From Methylocystis sp. L43 (GTDB taxonomy: Bacteria > Pseudomonadota > Alphaproteobacteria > Rhizobiales > Beijerinckiaceae): a stretch of 64,000 nucleotides of DNA. The notes below the pieces were generated by a model, which had not been told where the DNA came from, did no database searches, and saw nothing but the letters and a program-made list of their open reading frames with translations. The position numbers and the translations under genes are program-made. Below, piece after piece: positions 16,594 through 23,834 of the stretch (within the stretch, counting starts at the first letter, position 1; every line of letters starts with the position of its first letter). The stretch lies in NCBI RefSeq assembly GCF_015709525.1, contig NZ_JADNRA010000016.1, positions 1-64,000 on the forward strand. Direction: 5' to 3'.

Positions 16594-17709
16594 TCACACC
16601 GCCTCGGCGACGAGAATGCTCGCAAGCGCCGGCAATGCATTCCGCAAGAGCCGAAACTTGCCAAACCCCGCGTCGCGCAGCAGCGCCTCGATCTCTTCGA
16701 CGCGGCGCGGCTCGCCGCGGCCCATGGCCAGCGTGTAGAAGCCGTAATAGGCGTCGAGCGGCTCGGCGCCTTTGATTCCGGACATGCCTTCGATGATCAG
16801 CAGCGTCGCGCCGGGCGCAAGCGCCTTGCGCACATTGCGCAGGAGCTTCAGCGCCGAAGCGTCGTCGTGGTCATGCACGATGCGAATAAGGGTCGCGACG
16901 TCGGCGCCCTCGGGAAGAGCGTCATTGAGGAAGTCGCCGCCATGAATGTCGGCGCGCGAGAGCAGGCCGGACTCTTCGAGCCGCTCTTTGGCGCGCGCCG
17001 CCACGGCGGGAAGGTCGAAGAGAGCAAGCTGCAAATGCGGCGCACGGGCTCCGGCGGCGGCAAGAAACACGCCTTCGCCGCCGCCGATGTCCAAGAGGCG
17101 CCGATGACGCGAAATATCATAAGCGTCGAGCGCTTCCTGCGCGACCATCGGCTGCGTCGACGCCATGAACGCGCTGTAAGGGCCGACTTGCTGCGCAGAC
17201 AACGCCTCGGGCGCATCCCCATCCGAATAGGGCCAATAGTCGGCGAGCCGCCCACGCTTTTCCTGGCGCAGCAGCGCCACGGGATCGGCGAGATCTGCGT
17301 AAAGCAGCGGCTGGTGTTCGACGATGGCGAGCGCCGCGCGATTGCCGGCGAAGGCGGCGCCGAGCAATCCGAGGCCGTATGCGCCGCCGCGACGCTCGGC
17401 AAGATTAAGCGAAGCGGCCGCCTCGAGCAGCCGCCGCGTCGCGGGCTCGGACAGCGCGAGTTTGGTCGCCAGCGCGTCGAGGCTGAGCGGACCGTCGCGC
17501 AAAACGTCGAAGAGCTTCAGTTGGGCGCAGGCGACGAGAACCTGGGAGTAGACGAAGCCAGCGGCGAGATCGAGGCCAGCGCGCGCGCCGCGCCGCGCCA
17601 AGGGCCGCGTGACGGGATTTTTCAAAGCCCAGCGCTGGAATCGCGGATTGGCGATGAGCCTGTCGCGCCCGTGGCGCAATCGCTCCAGCCATTGGTCGAG
17701 TAACGCCAA
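16594..17709 (-). CDS. SAM-dependent O-methyltransferase (CrtF-like)
   Basis: A 371-residue class I methyltransferase of the plant/bacterial O-methyltransferase family that includes CrtF and acetylserotonin O-methyltransferase. An N-terminal winged-helix dimerisation domain (about 45-130, LKLFDVLRDGPLSLDALATKL) precedes the SAM-binding motif LDIGGGEGVF (206-215). DLPAVAARA and RIVHDHDD carry the acidic SAM contact and the likely catalytic His. Start ATG 17709. There are no carotenoid or photosynthesis genes nearby, so the acceptor is unknown. CrtF-like proteins are common in pigmented alphaproteobacteria. Confidence 0.85.
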   Translation of the reverse strand: MALLDQWLERLRHGRDRLIANPRFQRWALKNPVTRPLARRGARAGLDLAAGFVYSQVLVACAQLKLFDVLRDGPLSLDALATKLALSEPATRRLLEAAASLNLAERRGGAYGLGLLGAAFAGNRAALAIVEHQPLLYADLADPVALLRQEKRGRLADYWPYSDGDAPEALSAQQVGPYSAFMASTQPMVAQEALDAYDISRHRRLLDIGGGEGVFLAAAGARAPHLQLALFDLPAVAARAKERLEESGLLSRADIHGGDFLNDALPEGADVATLIRIVHDHDDASALKLLRNVRKALAPGATLLIIEGMSGIKGAEPLDAYYGFYTLAMGRGEPRRVEEIEALLRDAGFGKFRLLRNALPALASILVAEAV

Positions 17710-17840
17710 GACAGTCTCTCAAGATTTGCGGTTTACCCTCAAGATTCAGGTCTGCGGCTTAGCATGTCGCTGAAAGATCGTCTCGGGCAGACGCCGCCGT
17801 TGCGGCGCATCCGCGCTTACTGTAGAAAAGCAGCGCGCCT

Positions 17841-17917
17841 GCGCCCGTAGCTCAGCTGGATAGAGCGTTGCCCTCCGAAGGCAGAGGTCAGAGGTTCGAA
17901 TCCTCTCGGGCGCGCCA
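17841..17917 (+). tRNA. tRNA-Arg (CCG)
   Basis: A 77-base cloverleaf with a 7-bp acceptor (GCGCCCG/CGGGCGC), D-arm GCTC/GAGC, anticodon stem TTGCC/GGCAG with loop CTCCGAA, T-arm AGAGG/CCTCT and encoded CCA. Anticodon CCG reads CGG arginine codons. Confidence 0.97.
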
Positions 17918-17951
17918 AATTTTCGCGGCTTCCGCTAATGACATTACGCCT

Positions 17952-18230
17952 TTAGATCGAGAAGGGCGGCGCGTCTGCGCGAAATGTTCTCGACAGGATG
18001 CGCCAAGCCATCCTGTCGCCGGTTATCGCCAAATCGCCATCCTCGCAGCAGTCCGCGGCAAGTTCAGCAACTTTCCGCCACTCGTCGGTGGTGGGCGAGA
18101 GCCAGATCTCCTCTGAGGTCCGATCATCGGTGGAGAGCGAAAGAATCGCATGCACGACAACCAGATGCGTCCGGGGATGCTCAGCCCACCACGCGGATGA
18201 CGCAAATCGGAGAATCGCTTTTTCGCTCAT
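17952..18230 (-). CDS. Hypothetical small protein
   Basis: A 92-residue soluble protein beginning MSEKAILRFASSAWW. The frame reads well, with balanced charge, Trp-rich and acidic stretches (TSEEIWLSPTTDEWRKVAELAADCCEDGDLAIT) and no membrane segment. An AGGG lies a few bases before ATG 18230. A possible Cys-Cys pair sits around 61-62. I do not recognise the family. It lies convergent to tRNA-Arg(CCG), 35 bases from the tRNA 3' end, a common place for acquired genes, but nothing else marks it as mobile. Confidence 0.6.
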   Translation of the reverse strand: MSEKAILRFASSAWWAEHPRTHLVVVHAILSLSTDDRTSEEIWLSPTTDEWRKVAELAADCCEDGDLAITGDRMAWRILSRTFRADAPPFSI

Positions 18231-18602
18231 CGCCCTTGCTCCTTCGCCGTGTGCTCACTGCCGCGAAGCCGGGGGTGTCCACGAAATGGGCGTTGCGATC
18301 GACGAAAGCAAATTCTTTTTGGACGTTTGCAAGTCGAAGCCCAACGAATTCTTGACTCCGGACACGGTTCGGAATGTTGGGCGCTCGAAGGCCGGCCGAG
18401 GGGTCATATTCGCTCAGTGTTCCCGCGTTACAGCTTGTATTTTGGCCCATATGCGCTAAATATTGGATATCGAGTTTCGGCCGAATGATCTTGCTTCCGC
18501 TCCCTTGGCGCGTCGGCTTCTGACTTCCTCTCCAGAACTTCGATCCCCAAGCGTCACGCAATCTTGCATGGCGCAGACAGCTGTTCTCGAAAGGACACGT
18601 CA
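18231..18602. other. Intergenic region upstream of cspA
   Basis: 372 bases without a supportable gene. A 140-codon minus-strand frame covers it but overlaps the downstream hypothetical gene and reads as noise. The promoter and probably a structured leader of the cold-shock gene should lie in the right-hand part. Confidence 0.4.
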
Positions 18603-18815
18603 ATGCAGACCGGTATCGTAAAATGGTTCAACGCCCAAAAAGGCTTTGGCTTCATCCAGCCGGAGTCCGGCGGCCCGGACGTATTCGTCCACATCAGCGC
18701 GGTTGAGCGCGCGGGGCTTATGGGTCTCGCGGAAGGCCAGAAGCTCAACTACGAAATCGCCATCGATCGTCGTAGCGGAAAATCTTCGGCCGATCAGCTG
18801 CAGGTCGCAGCCTAA
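18603..18815 (+). CDS. cspA: Cold-shock protein, CspA family
   Basis: A 70-residue single cold-shock domain protein, an RNA/ssDNA chaperone of the cytoplasm. RNP1-like KGFGFIQPE (about 15-23) and RNP2-like VFVHISAV (about 31-38) carry the stacking aromatics, and [16 protein letters not shown] opens the OB fold. Start ATG 18603 has AAAGGAC about 6 bases upstream; the longer in-frame extension has no such site. A long GC hairpin follows within 12 bases of the stop, so it is probably transcribed alone. Which of the several Csp paralogues it is cannot be told. Confidence 0.95.
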   Translation: MQTGIVKWFNAQKGFGFIQPESGGPDVFVHISAVERAGLMGLAEGQKLNYEIAIDRRSGKSSADQLQVAA

Positions 18816-18826
18816 TCATCTTCCCG

Positions 18827-18869
18827 GCCCCTGGTGGTCCGGCCGCAATACGGCCGGTCGCCAGGGGGC
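18827..18869 (+). terminator. Long GC-rich hairpin after cspA
   Basis: Arms 18827-18845 and 18851-18869 pair almost fully (about 17 of 19 positions) around the loop CAATA. No T-run follows, so it may be a Rho-assisted terminator or an mRNA-stabilising end rather than a classic intrinsic terminator. Confidence 0.55.
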
Positions 18870-18968
18870 GGCGAGTTCCTTTCAGGAGGAACGAGACTAC
18901 TAAGCGTCCGCGCAGAAAAGCGCAGCAGTGGACGTTGAGCGCGAGGCCCATTCACACGAGGGGCGGAC

Positions 18969-19124
18969 ATGGCTAAAGGCCAACGGCGCAGTAATCGCGA
19001 AGCGAAAAAGCCCAAGAAAGACAAAACCCGCGACGGGGGTGCGGCGGCGGTCGTTAAGGATTCGTCCTGGCTGACCGTTGAAAAGCTTCAGGCGCGCGAA
19101 GCCGACGCGAAGCGACGGCGGTAA
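18969..19124 (+). CDS. Small basic protein, unknown
   Basis: A 51-residue, strongly basic protein starting MAKGQRRSNREAKKPKKDK and ending in KRRR. Lys/Arg make up over a third of it. I recall similar short MAKGQ-RSNRE proteins in other Hyphomicrobiales, but no function is known. A nucleic-acid or ribosome association is possible from the charge. The start ATG 18969 is preceded by GAGGGGCGG. It lies between cspA and two other small-protein genes on the same strand. Confidence 0.7.
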   Translation: MAKGQRRSNREAKKPKKDKTRDGGAAAVVKDSSWLTVEKLQAREADAKRRR

Positions 19125-19188
19125 GTCGAGCGCAGGCGGGCTCATCGCCTGAATGCGCTCATGACGATCACTCGAGGAGCGCCTCCAC

Positions 19189-19455
19189 ATGACCAATGAC
19201 AACGACACGATACGAAGCTTTCGGCGTCCGGCGCAAAGGCTTACCGCCACCCCATCGCATAAATTCGCGATCGGGGTTCGCGTGATCCAAAAATTCGGCG
19301 CCGCGACGGGGACGGATTCGTTCAGCGTCACGCGCCATCTGCCAGACGCCGGCGCAGGCCTGCAATACCGGATGAAGAGAGAACGCGATGGGCAGGAAAG
19401 GGTCGCCGTAGAATCCGCTCTCGAACTCGTAGCGCGGGAAGAGTTCATGCAATAA
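19189..19455 (+). CDS. Small soluble protein, unknown
   Basis: An 88-residue protein starting MTNDNDTIRSFRRPAQRL. GAGGAG is placed about 9 bases before ATG 19189. The sequence includes IGVRVIQKFGAATGTDSFSVTRHLPDAGAGLQYRMKRERDGQERVAVESALE, a pattern I associate with a conserved Hyphomicrobiales hypothetical family, probably beta-rich and with a C-terminal helix. No cysteines, signal peptide or membrane segment are present. It is followed 16 bases later by another small gene, so the two are likely co-transcribed. Confidence 0.75.
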   Translation: MTNDNDTIRSFRRPAQRLTATPSHKFAIGVRVIQKFGAATGTDSFSVTRHLPDAGAGLQYRMKRERDGQERVAVESALELVAREEFMQ

Positions 19456-19471
19456 CTTCTGGAGGTGGTCG

Positions 19472-19714
19472 ATGGACGCGAAGCAATATACAACGGAAGC
19501 CGCCCTCTATTTTTCCAAGGCGGCCAATTCGCATTCGAAGTCCCTCAATTTTCGGCGCTTCGAGCACGCCTCGGAGGCTATTCGCTTTGCCGTAGAGGAG
19601 CTTACGCCAAAAGCGCTCGCCGGCTGTTCCCTGGAAGTGGATGAACAGCATTTTTTCGGCCGCGAGATTCGGCCGCTCTACGACAGCGAAGATTACCCGT
19701 TACGTCGCCGGTGA
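19472..19714 (+). CDS. Small soluble protein, unknown
   Basis: An 80-residue protein, start ATG 19472 with a strong GGAGGTGG ribosome binding site. The sequence is mostly helical (AALYFSKAANSHSKSLNFRR, then ASEAIRFAVEELTPKALAG) and ends in YDSEDYPLRRR. It has one cysteine (Cys52) and no membrane segment. It follows the 88-residue gene by 16 bases and is probably the second cistron of that unit. I recall similar short proteins in related genomes but no function. Confidence 0.75.
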   Translation: MDAKQYTTEAALYFSKAANSHSKSLNFRRFEHASEAIRFAVEELTPKALAGCSLEVDEQHFFGREIRPLYDSEDYPLRRR

Positions 19715-19930
19715 TGTAAAGCCGTGTATCGCGCCTGAGACGGCCGCGCCTGAAGTGGGATTGAAAATCTTGCTAGAGCGCGGCGTCGAAACACGCGCGA
19801 TGGTCGTGGGGTCCCCTCCTTTAGGCTGCGTTCAGCGTTCGCACGCCTCGTCCCTTCGAAGCGTGGCGCCCTATCTGTTCTTGCAAGCGCGATCAGGCGG
19901 AAGGCCTGAGCGCAAGCGAGGATCAGAACA
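19715..19930. other. Short intergenic region, nothing recognised
   Basis: 216 bases between two small-protein genes. No gene or clear hairpin with T-run is seen. The GAGG used by the next gene is at its right end. Confidence 0.4.
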
Positions 19931-20164
19931 ATGGCCAAGACACAGAAGATGGCCAAGCCATACGCCAAGCCATACGCCACGACCGACGCAAAGACCTCTG
20001 ACGACATCGGCGGCGCGACGGCTCCACTCGCCTTTGCCGGAATCGGCTCCGCACTGGCCGCAGGTTTGGGCGTCGCCGCGGCAGGACTTTCCGTTGCATT
20101 CACGTGCGCCATCGCCGGGGCGATCGGCGGAGCGATCCTCGGCGTGTGGGTAAACCGCCGCTGA
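19931..20164 (+). CDS. Small glycine/alanine-rich membrane protein
   Basis: A 77-residue protein. The N-terminus is hydrophilic and contains the duplicated KPYAKPYA, encoded by two copies of AAGCCATACGCC. The rest forms two hydrophobic Gly/Ala-rich helices (about 32-50 and 53-72) and ends in NRR. The motif IAGAIGGAILGVWV is glycine-zipper-like. The ribosome binding site GAGG lies 9 bases upstream of ATG 19931. Function is unknown; glycine-zipper mini-proteins often sit in membranes as oligomers. The AAGCCATACG sequence also recurs at 6226-6327. Confidence 0.65.
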   Translation: MAKTQKMAKPYAKPYATTDAKTSDDIGGATAPLAFAGIGSALAAGLGVAAAGLSVAFTCAIAGAIGGAILGVWVNRR

Positions 20165-20293
20165 GGCAATTCCCGCTGAAGGCGCAGAAAGCCAGGCGAC
20201 GATCGGTCCTTGTGAGGGCCGCGTGCGAAGGCGCACATTCGCACGGTTCTGTAACGGGTAGCGTTCTCCTCAGCAAAACAACAGGAGGACGTC

Positions 20294-20428
20294 ATGTCGA
20301 ATTTTACCAGCGCGATTGTCGGAGCCATCCTCGGGTCGGTCATCTTCTTTGGAGTCGGCGTTGGCTTGGCTCACGCCCACACCGCGCCTCAGCAGACTGG
20401 ATCTGTTGTTTATGTGGAGGCGCCGTGA
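20294..20428 (+). CDS. 44-residue single-pass membrane protein
   Basis: A very short gene with an excellent ribosome binding site (ACAGGAGGACGTC before ATG 20294). The product MSNFTSAIVGAILGSVIFFG continues with one hydrophobic helix (about 6-28) and a short tail ending VYVEAP. It may be a one-pass inner-membrane miniprotein or a cleaved exported peptide (AHAH-TAP). Function is unknown. It ends 50 bases before a GC hairpin and is part of the run of small proteins after cspA. Confidence 0.6.
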   Translation: MSNFTSAIVGAILGSVIFFGVGVGLAHAHTAPQQTGSVVYVEAP

Positions 20429-20477
20429 GCGCTGAATCAGGCTTGGGCGAGGAACGCATGGAGCTTGCGTGGCTGCA

Positions 20478-20500
20478 ACGGCGGCGCTTATCGCCGCCGT
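20478..20500. terminator. GC hairpin between convergent units
   Basis: ACGGCGGCG and CGCCGCCGT form a perfect 9-bp stem around the loop CTTAT. It lies between the small-protein run and the convergent DoxX gene, so it may end transcription from both sides. There is no T-run. Confidence 0.5.
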
Positions 20501-20517
20501 CCTAGGGGGCCGCTCGC

Positions 20518-21009
20518 TTAGCTCCGAAGCCGAAACAGCAGATGGTCGAGGGAGATCGCGCCGGGCCCACGGGCGATCAACACGGTGAGGATCGCCATCC
20601 AATAGGCATGGACCGTCCACCATGCATCGGGATAGACGAAGATCTGGATGACGATTGTCATCCCCAGAAGAATGAACGCCGACAGGCGCGTCAAAAGTCC
20701 AAGGACAAGCAGCAGCGGCAGGACGAATTCGAGGCCGCTCGCCACATAGGCGGCGGCGGTCGGCGAGATGAGCGGCAGTTTATATTCGTCGGCGAACAGC
20801 GCGAAGGTCGCGCTGCGCACCGCTGTCGGGATCTGAAACGACAGATCAAGGCCGAAAACTTCGCGGCCTAGAGTTGGTCCTTCGATCTTTGTCTGACCGG
20901 AGACGAAGAACGGATGCGCGGCGACGATGCGCAGGAAGAGAGCTATCAGAGAGTAGGGGATCGCATCCAGCCAGCGCGCGATCTTTCTTATGAAATTCAT
21001 TGCGTTCAA
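20518..21009 (-). CDS. DoxX protein of bufferin locus (GigD-like)
   Basis: A 163-residue inner-membrane DoxX-family protein with four hydrophobic segments (about 17-34, 83-102, 108-127, 134-150). It shows the family start LFLRIVAAHPFFVSGQTKIEGP and the late YPDAWWTVHAYWMAILTVLIARGPG. It is the last gene of the leftward bufA-bufB-bufC run, 46 bases after bufC. In Caulobacter the gold-induced gigABCD operon has the same order with GigD as DoxX. A role in redox supply or membrane association of the modification system is inferred. Start ATG 21009 or the ATG three codons later. Confidence 0.88.
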   Translation of the reverse strand: MNAMNFIRKIARWLDAIPYSLIALFLRIVAAHPFFVSGQTKIEGPTLGREVFGLDLSFQIPTAVRSATFALFADEYKLPLISPTAAAYVASGLEFVLPLLLVLGLLTRLSAFILLGMTIVIQIFVYPDAWWTVHAYWMAILTVLIARGPGAISLDHLLFRLRS

Positions 21010-21055
21010 GCTCCCTCAATATCGCCGCGGCCACGCCAAAACGCCTATTTTTAGT

Positions 21056-21829
21056 TCACTGCGCGACGCTGAGGGCCACGAAGGCTCCAGTCAAGATAAG
21101 CTCTCGCAGGCAGTCGGTCAGTTTGAAATCCGCCGCGACGGCGGTCGCCGCGTTCATGGCCTCGCCGAAGGTTCTTCCGTTCCTGAGCACGTCCACGAAA
21201 GCCGATCCGCCGCAAGGAAGCGTTGACACGTTGATCGCCAGCTCGGGACGGGTGACAAGCGCCTCTTCGCTATGTTCCAGCTCCACTGGCGTCATCTCGT
21301 CGTCCGACATATGCCGCCGCCAGATCGAAACGATCGGATAGGCGGACGCCACGACGTGCGTTGAAGGATGCAGAACAGCCGTTGCGCTCTCCAATCGATC
21401 GAGCGGCAGGGCGCGGATCAATTCCAACGGTAGCGGCGCGGCGTCAGCGGCGTGATAGGCTTGTCCGACGGCATATTCGAGCCGCGCGACGTCCGGTAGA
21501 TAAGGAAGTGCGCGCGCCGGCTCGAAATCCGAAACGAACGTCGCAAACGCGTCGCCATATTCGAAAAGCATCGGCGTGCGCGGAAGGCGTTCGCGCACGT
21601 AGCACTGCGCCATGGCGCGAAAAAATTCATCGCCGACCAACTGCAAGCAAATCGGAAAGCGCTCCGCGAGCGCGTCGACCAGCCCGACGCACACATTGTT
21701 ACGATAGATCGCGAAGCGTCGCTCTGGCGCAAAGCCGTGGCTTGCTTCAACCCCGTTCGGCGGCGGCAGCTCGGGATCAAGCAGCGCGCGGACAAATGCG
21801 CTCTGATCGACGTCAGCCGAGGTCGTCAT
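21056..21829 (-). CDS. bufC: DUF2063 protein, bufferin maturation partner
   Basis: A 257-residue protein of the DUF2063 family, the partner of DUF692 oxidases in bufferin and methanobactin-type systems, thought to bring the precursor peptide to the oxidase. The N-terminal domain shows the family-typical FAIYRNNVCVGLVDALAERFPICLQLVGDEFFRAMAQCYVRERLPRTPMLFEYGDAFATFV (about 39-100 in pieces), then LPDVARLEYA. The C-terminal part is beta-rich and variable. It overlaps the end of bufB by 17 bases, so the two are translationally coupled. It is cytoplasmic. Assignment as BufC rests on family and context. Confidence 0.9.
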   Translation of the reverse strand: MTTSADVDQSAFVRALLDPELPPPNGVEASHGFAPERRFAIYRNNVCVGLVDALAERFPICLQLVGDEFFRAMAQCYVRERLPRTPMLFEYGDAFATFVSDFEPARALPYLPDVARLEYAVGQAYHAADAAPLPLELIRALPLDRLESATAVLHPSTHVVASAYPIVSIWRRHMSDDEMTPVELEHSEEALVTRPELAINVSTLPCGGSAFVDVLRNGRTFGEAMNAATAVAADFKLTDCLRELILTGAFVALSVAQ

Positions 21830-22736
21830 GAAGCGCCTCCGATTTTAAGCCATCTTCAACAGCGCGCCGCCTTTCAAGGAACGCCTCCGCTTGCGTGGCT
21901 TGCGTCAAGAGAGTCCGCCAGGGCGGAACGTCGTTGTCCCACTCAATCAGCGTCGCGACCGGTCCGCATCGCGCCAGCGCGCGATCATAGAGTCGCCAAA
22001 CCGCGTCAGGGACGGGCGCGCAATGCGCGTCGATCAGCAGAGGCGCGCCGACTTCATCAACATCCTCGGCATATCCGGCAAGATGAATCTCTTCGACGTA
22101 GGACATCGGGAAGGCGTCGATATAGTCCTCCGCCGAATAGGCGAGGTTCGTTGCGCTGACATAGACGTTGGTCACGTCGAGCAGCAGTCGGCAATCCGTG
22201 CGGCGCACGACCTCGCGCAGGAAATCGATTTCCAAATACTGCGAGGATCGGAACCGCAGATAGGCCGCTGGATTTTCGAGGAGGATCGGCCTGCCGAGCG
22301 CCTCCTGGATTTCATCCACATGAGCGACGACATGGGCCAATGCCGTCGCGTTGTAGGGCACGGGCAGCAAGTCGTTGAGAAATCGCGCGCCCTGCGTCGA
22401 CCAGGCGAGATGTTCGGAGAACGCGGCGGGGTCGTACTGCTCGACAAGACTCTTCACGCGCCGAAGATGCGCGCGGTCGAGAGGCTCAGCGCCGCCGACC
22501 GACAGGCCGACGCCATGGATCGACAGGGGCGAGTCTCGGCGCAAACGCATCAGCTGCGCGTGCGGATTCCCGCCGGCGCCCATGTAATTCTCGGCGTGGA
22601 TTTCGAAAAATCCGACATCGCGCGCCGAGGCTTCGATGTCGGCGAAATGCGCGCTCTTGAAACCGACTCCAGCGCGGGCTGGCAGCGAGGACGCTGCGCG
22701 CTCGCGGCTATGTTCGGGGGCGGAATGCGCGCCCAT
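21813..22736 (-). CDS. bufB: DUF692 multinuclear non-heme iron oxidase
   Basis: A 307-residue DUF692 (MNIO) enzyme with a TIM-barrel fold that uses two or three iron ions to oxidise cysteines of a precursor peptide (in bufferins, to thiooxazoles). Metal-site motifs are visible in family order: HAENYM (about 48), SIHGVGLSVGG (about 72), FSEHLAW (about 105), ENPAAYL (about 154), LLDVTNVYVSA (about 185), EEIHLAGYAE (about 215), DAHCAPVP (about 236) and EWDNDVP (about 266). It starts 9 bases after the bufA1 stop. MbnB of methanobactin belongs to the same superfamily, but no methanobactin precursor is present here. Confidence 0.93.
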   Translation of the reverse strand: MGAHSAPEHSRERAASSLPARAGVGFKSAHFADIEASARDVGFFEIHAENYMGAGGNPHAQLMRLRRDSPLSIHGVGLSVGGAEPLDRAHLRRVKSLVEQYDPAAFSEHLAWSTQGARFLNDLLPVPYNATALAHVVAHVDEIQEALGRPILLENPAAYLRFRSSQYLEIDFLREVVRRTDCRLLLDVTNVYVSATNLAYSAEDYIDAFPMSYVEEIHLAGYAEDVDEVGAPLLIDAHCAPVPDAVWRLYDRALARCGPVATLIEWDNDVPPWRTLLTQATQAEAFLERRRAVEDGLKSEALHDDLG

Positions 22737-22745
22737 GCCGGGGCC

Positions 22746-23024
22746 TCAGTGCGAAATCGGCTCGAGGCTGCCCTTGCCCTTGGGCGTCACGATAGACGTG
22801 CACGTGCCCTTGGGAACATATTTCCACGCGTCGCCCTGATAATTGGTCTTTGACGTTCCCGCGCAGCTGGTTCCCGGGCCTGCCGCACAATCATTCTTGC
22901 CCTTCAGGGAGACGCCGAAGCACTTTTCCTGGTCGTTCGCGGCCTTAGCCGTTTCCGCCAGAGCGACGGCCGTCGCGAAGGCGCCGGCGATCGCAAAGGC
23001 GGCGCAAAGCTTCTTGTCTGACAT
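22746..23024 (-). CDS. bufA1: Bufferin precursor, BufA1/DUF2282 type
   Basis: A 92-residue exported precursor. The signal peptide spans residues 1-28 (cleavage near AKA-AND). The mature part holds four cysteines, Cys35, Cys46, Cys54 and Cys75, in [24 protein letters not shown] and KGTC contexts, the typical DUF2282/bufferin-1 arrangement. Known bufferins are ribosomally made, post-translationally modified peptides that bind copper in the periplasm and protect from excess metal. AGGGAGA provides the ribosome binding site for ATG 23024. A GTAACC-N16-CGAA promoter lies about 110 bases upstream. It is first in a bufA-bufB-bufC-doxX run. Confidence 0.93.
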   Translation of the reverse strand: MSDKKLCAAFAIAGAFATAVALAETAKAANDQEKCFGVSLKGKNDCAAGPGTSCAGTSKTNYQGDAWKYVPKGTCTSIVTPKGKGSLEPISH

Positions 23025-23131
23025 TCTGATCTCCCTCTGCTTGCGTCCGATTCAGCCATAAAAGGCGATCGGTTGAACCTGACGTATTCGGCGTGCAATT
23101 CAAGACGACCGTTCGGCGTCTCAAGGGTCAA

Positions 23132-23157
23132 TTTCGTCGCGACGGCGTCAAAGGTTA
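23132..23157 (-). promoter_or_regulatory. SigF-type ECF promoter for bufA1
   Basis: Read on the minus strand this is GTAACC, 16 bases, CGAA. I recall the same -35/-10 elements and spacing for the Caulobacter SigF regulon that includes the gig (bufferin) operon. It lies about 110 bases upstream of the bufA1 ATG. An identical layout occurs before the second precursor at 24932-24957. Confidence 0.8.
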
Positions 23158-23254
23158 CATCCGAAGGCGTTCATCGAAAACTACGAAAAAGTCGAGTAGG
23201 GTGAGATGGCGCGCGGACGCTTGATCGATTAGAGGTGGCAGATTCGCAGCGGAC

Positions 23255-23830
23255 ATGAGCGAATTGAGCGGTACGTCGAACGATCGGGAAAGTCGCTGGC
23301 GCGCGCTGATGACATCGGCGCAGGACGGCGATCATGCCGCGTATGGCGAACTCTTGTCAGATCTTTTTCCCGTTTTGCGCCGCTTCGTCCTGCGGAAATG
23401 GCCGAACGCGCATGACACGGAAGACGTGGTTCAGGAAATCCTGGTGTCCATTCACACGGTGCGCCAGACCTATGACCGCCGGCGTCCGTTTACGCCCTGG
23501 CTGATGACCATCGCGGCGCGGCGCGTCGCCGACGCCGCGCGAAGTCGTTACGCACGAGGCGCCAACGAAACGACGGTCGATATTTTGCCTGAAACCTTTG
23601 ACGGCGACGGCGCGAACTCCGAACAAGAGACGACGGACGATCGCGAGGCGCTTCGCAGAGCCATGGCGATCCTGCCGGCTGGCCAGCGCCAGGCGATTGA
23701 ACTGGTCAAGATACAAGGTCTTTCGCTGGACGAAGCGTCTCAGGTCACGGGGAAAAGCGTCGGTTCGCTGAAAGTCGGAATTCATAGAGCCATCAAAGCG
23801 ATGCGGCAGGCCCTGGAGCGGATTGGCTAA
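23255..23830 (+). CDS. sigF: ECF sigma factor, SigF-like
   Basis: A 191-residue extracytoplasmic-function sigma factor. Region 2 (about 25-95) has DTEDVVQEILVSIHTVRQTYD for core binding and PFTPWLMTIAARRVAD for -10 recognition. Region 4 (about 135-188) has LPAGQRQAIELVKIQGLSLDEASQVTGKSVGSLKVGIHRAIKAMRQ, the helix-turn-helix for the -35. It is followed directly by an NrsF-type anti-sigma and is divergent from the bufferin operon, the same neighbourhood as Caulobacter sigF-nrsF. Predicted targets are the two GTAACC-N16-CGAA promoters here. I see no such promoter before sigF itself. Start ATG 23255 has a weak ribosome binding site. Confidence 0.92.
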   Translation: MSELSGTSNDRESRWRALMTSAQDGDHAAYGELLSDLFPVLRRFVLRKWPNAHDTEDVVQEILVSIHTVRQTYDRRRPFTPWLMTIAARRVADAARSRYARGANETTVDILPETFDGDGANSEQETTDDREALRRAMAILPAGQRQAIELVKIQGLSLDEASQVTGKSVGSLKVGIHRAIKAMRQALERIG

Positions 23831-23834
23831 GCGA

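Noticed and set aside
18181-18603. 140-codon minus-strand gene upstream of cspA
   Set aside because: It overlaps the better hypothetical gene ending its frame at 18230, lacks a ribosome binding site and has no protein-like pattern.
20425-20505. 26-codon GTG frame overlapping the 44-residue gene stop
   Set aside because: Its last part is the GC hairpin that probably acts as terminator, and the product is too short and featureless to support.
21056-23024. Methanobactin operon
   Set aside because: DUF692 and DUF2063 relatives occur in methanobactin loci, but the precursor here is a 92-residue exported DUF2282-type protein, not a roughly 30-residue MbnA, and no MbnT/MbnN-like genes are present.
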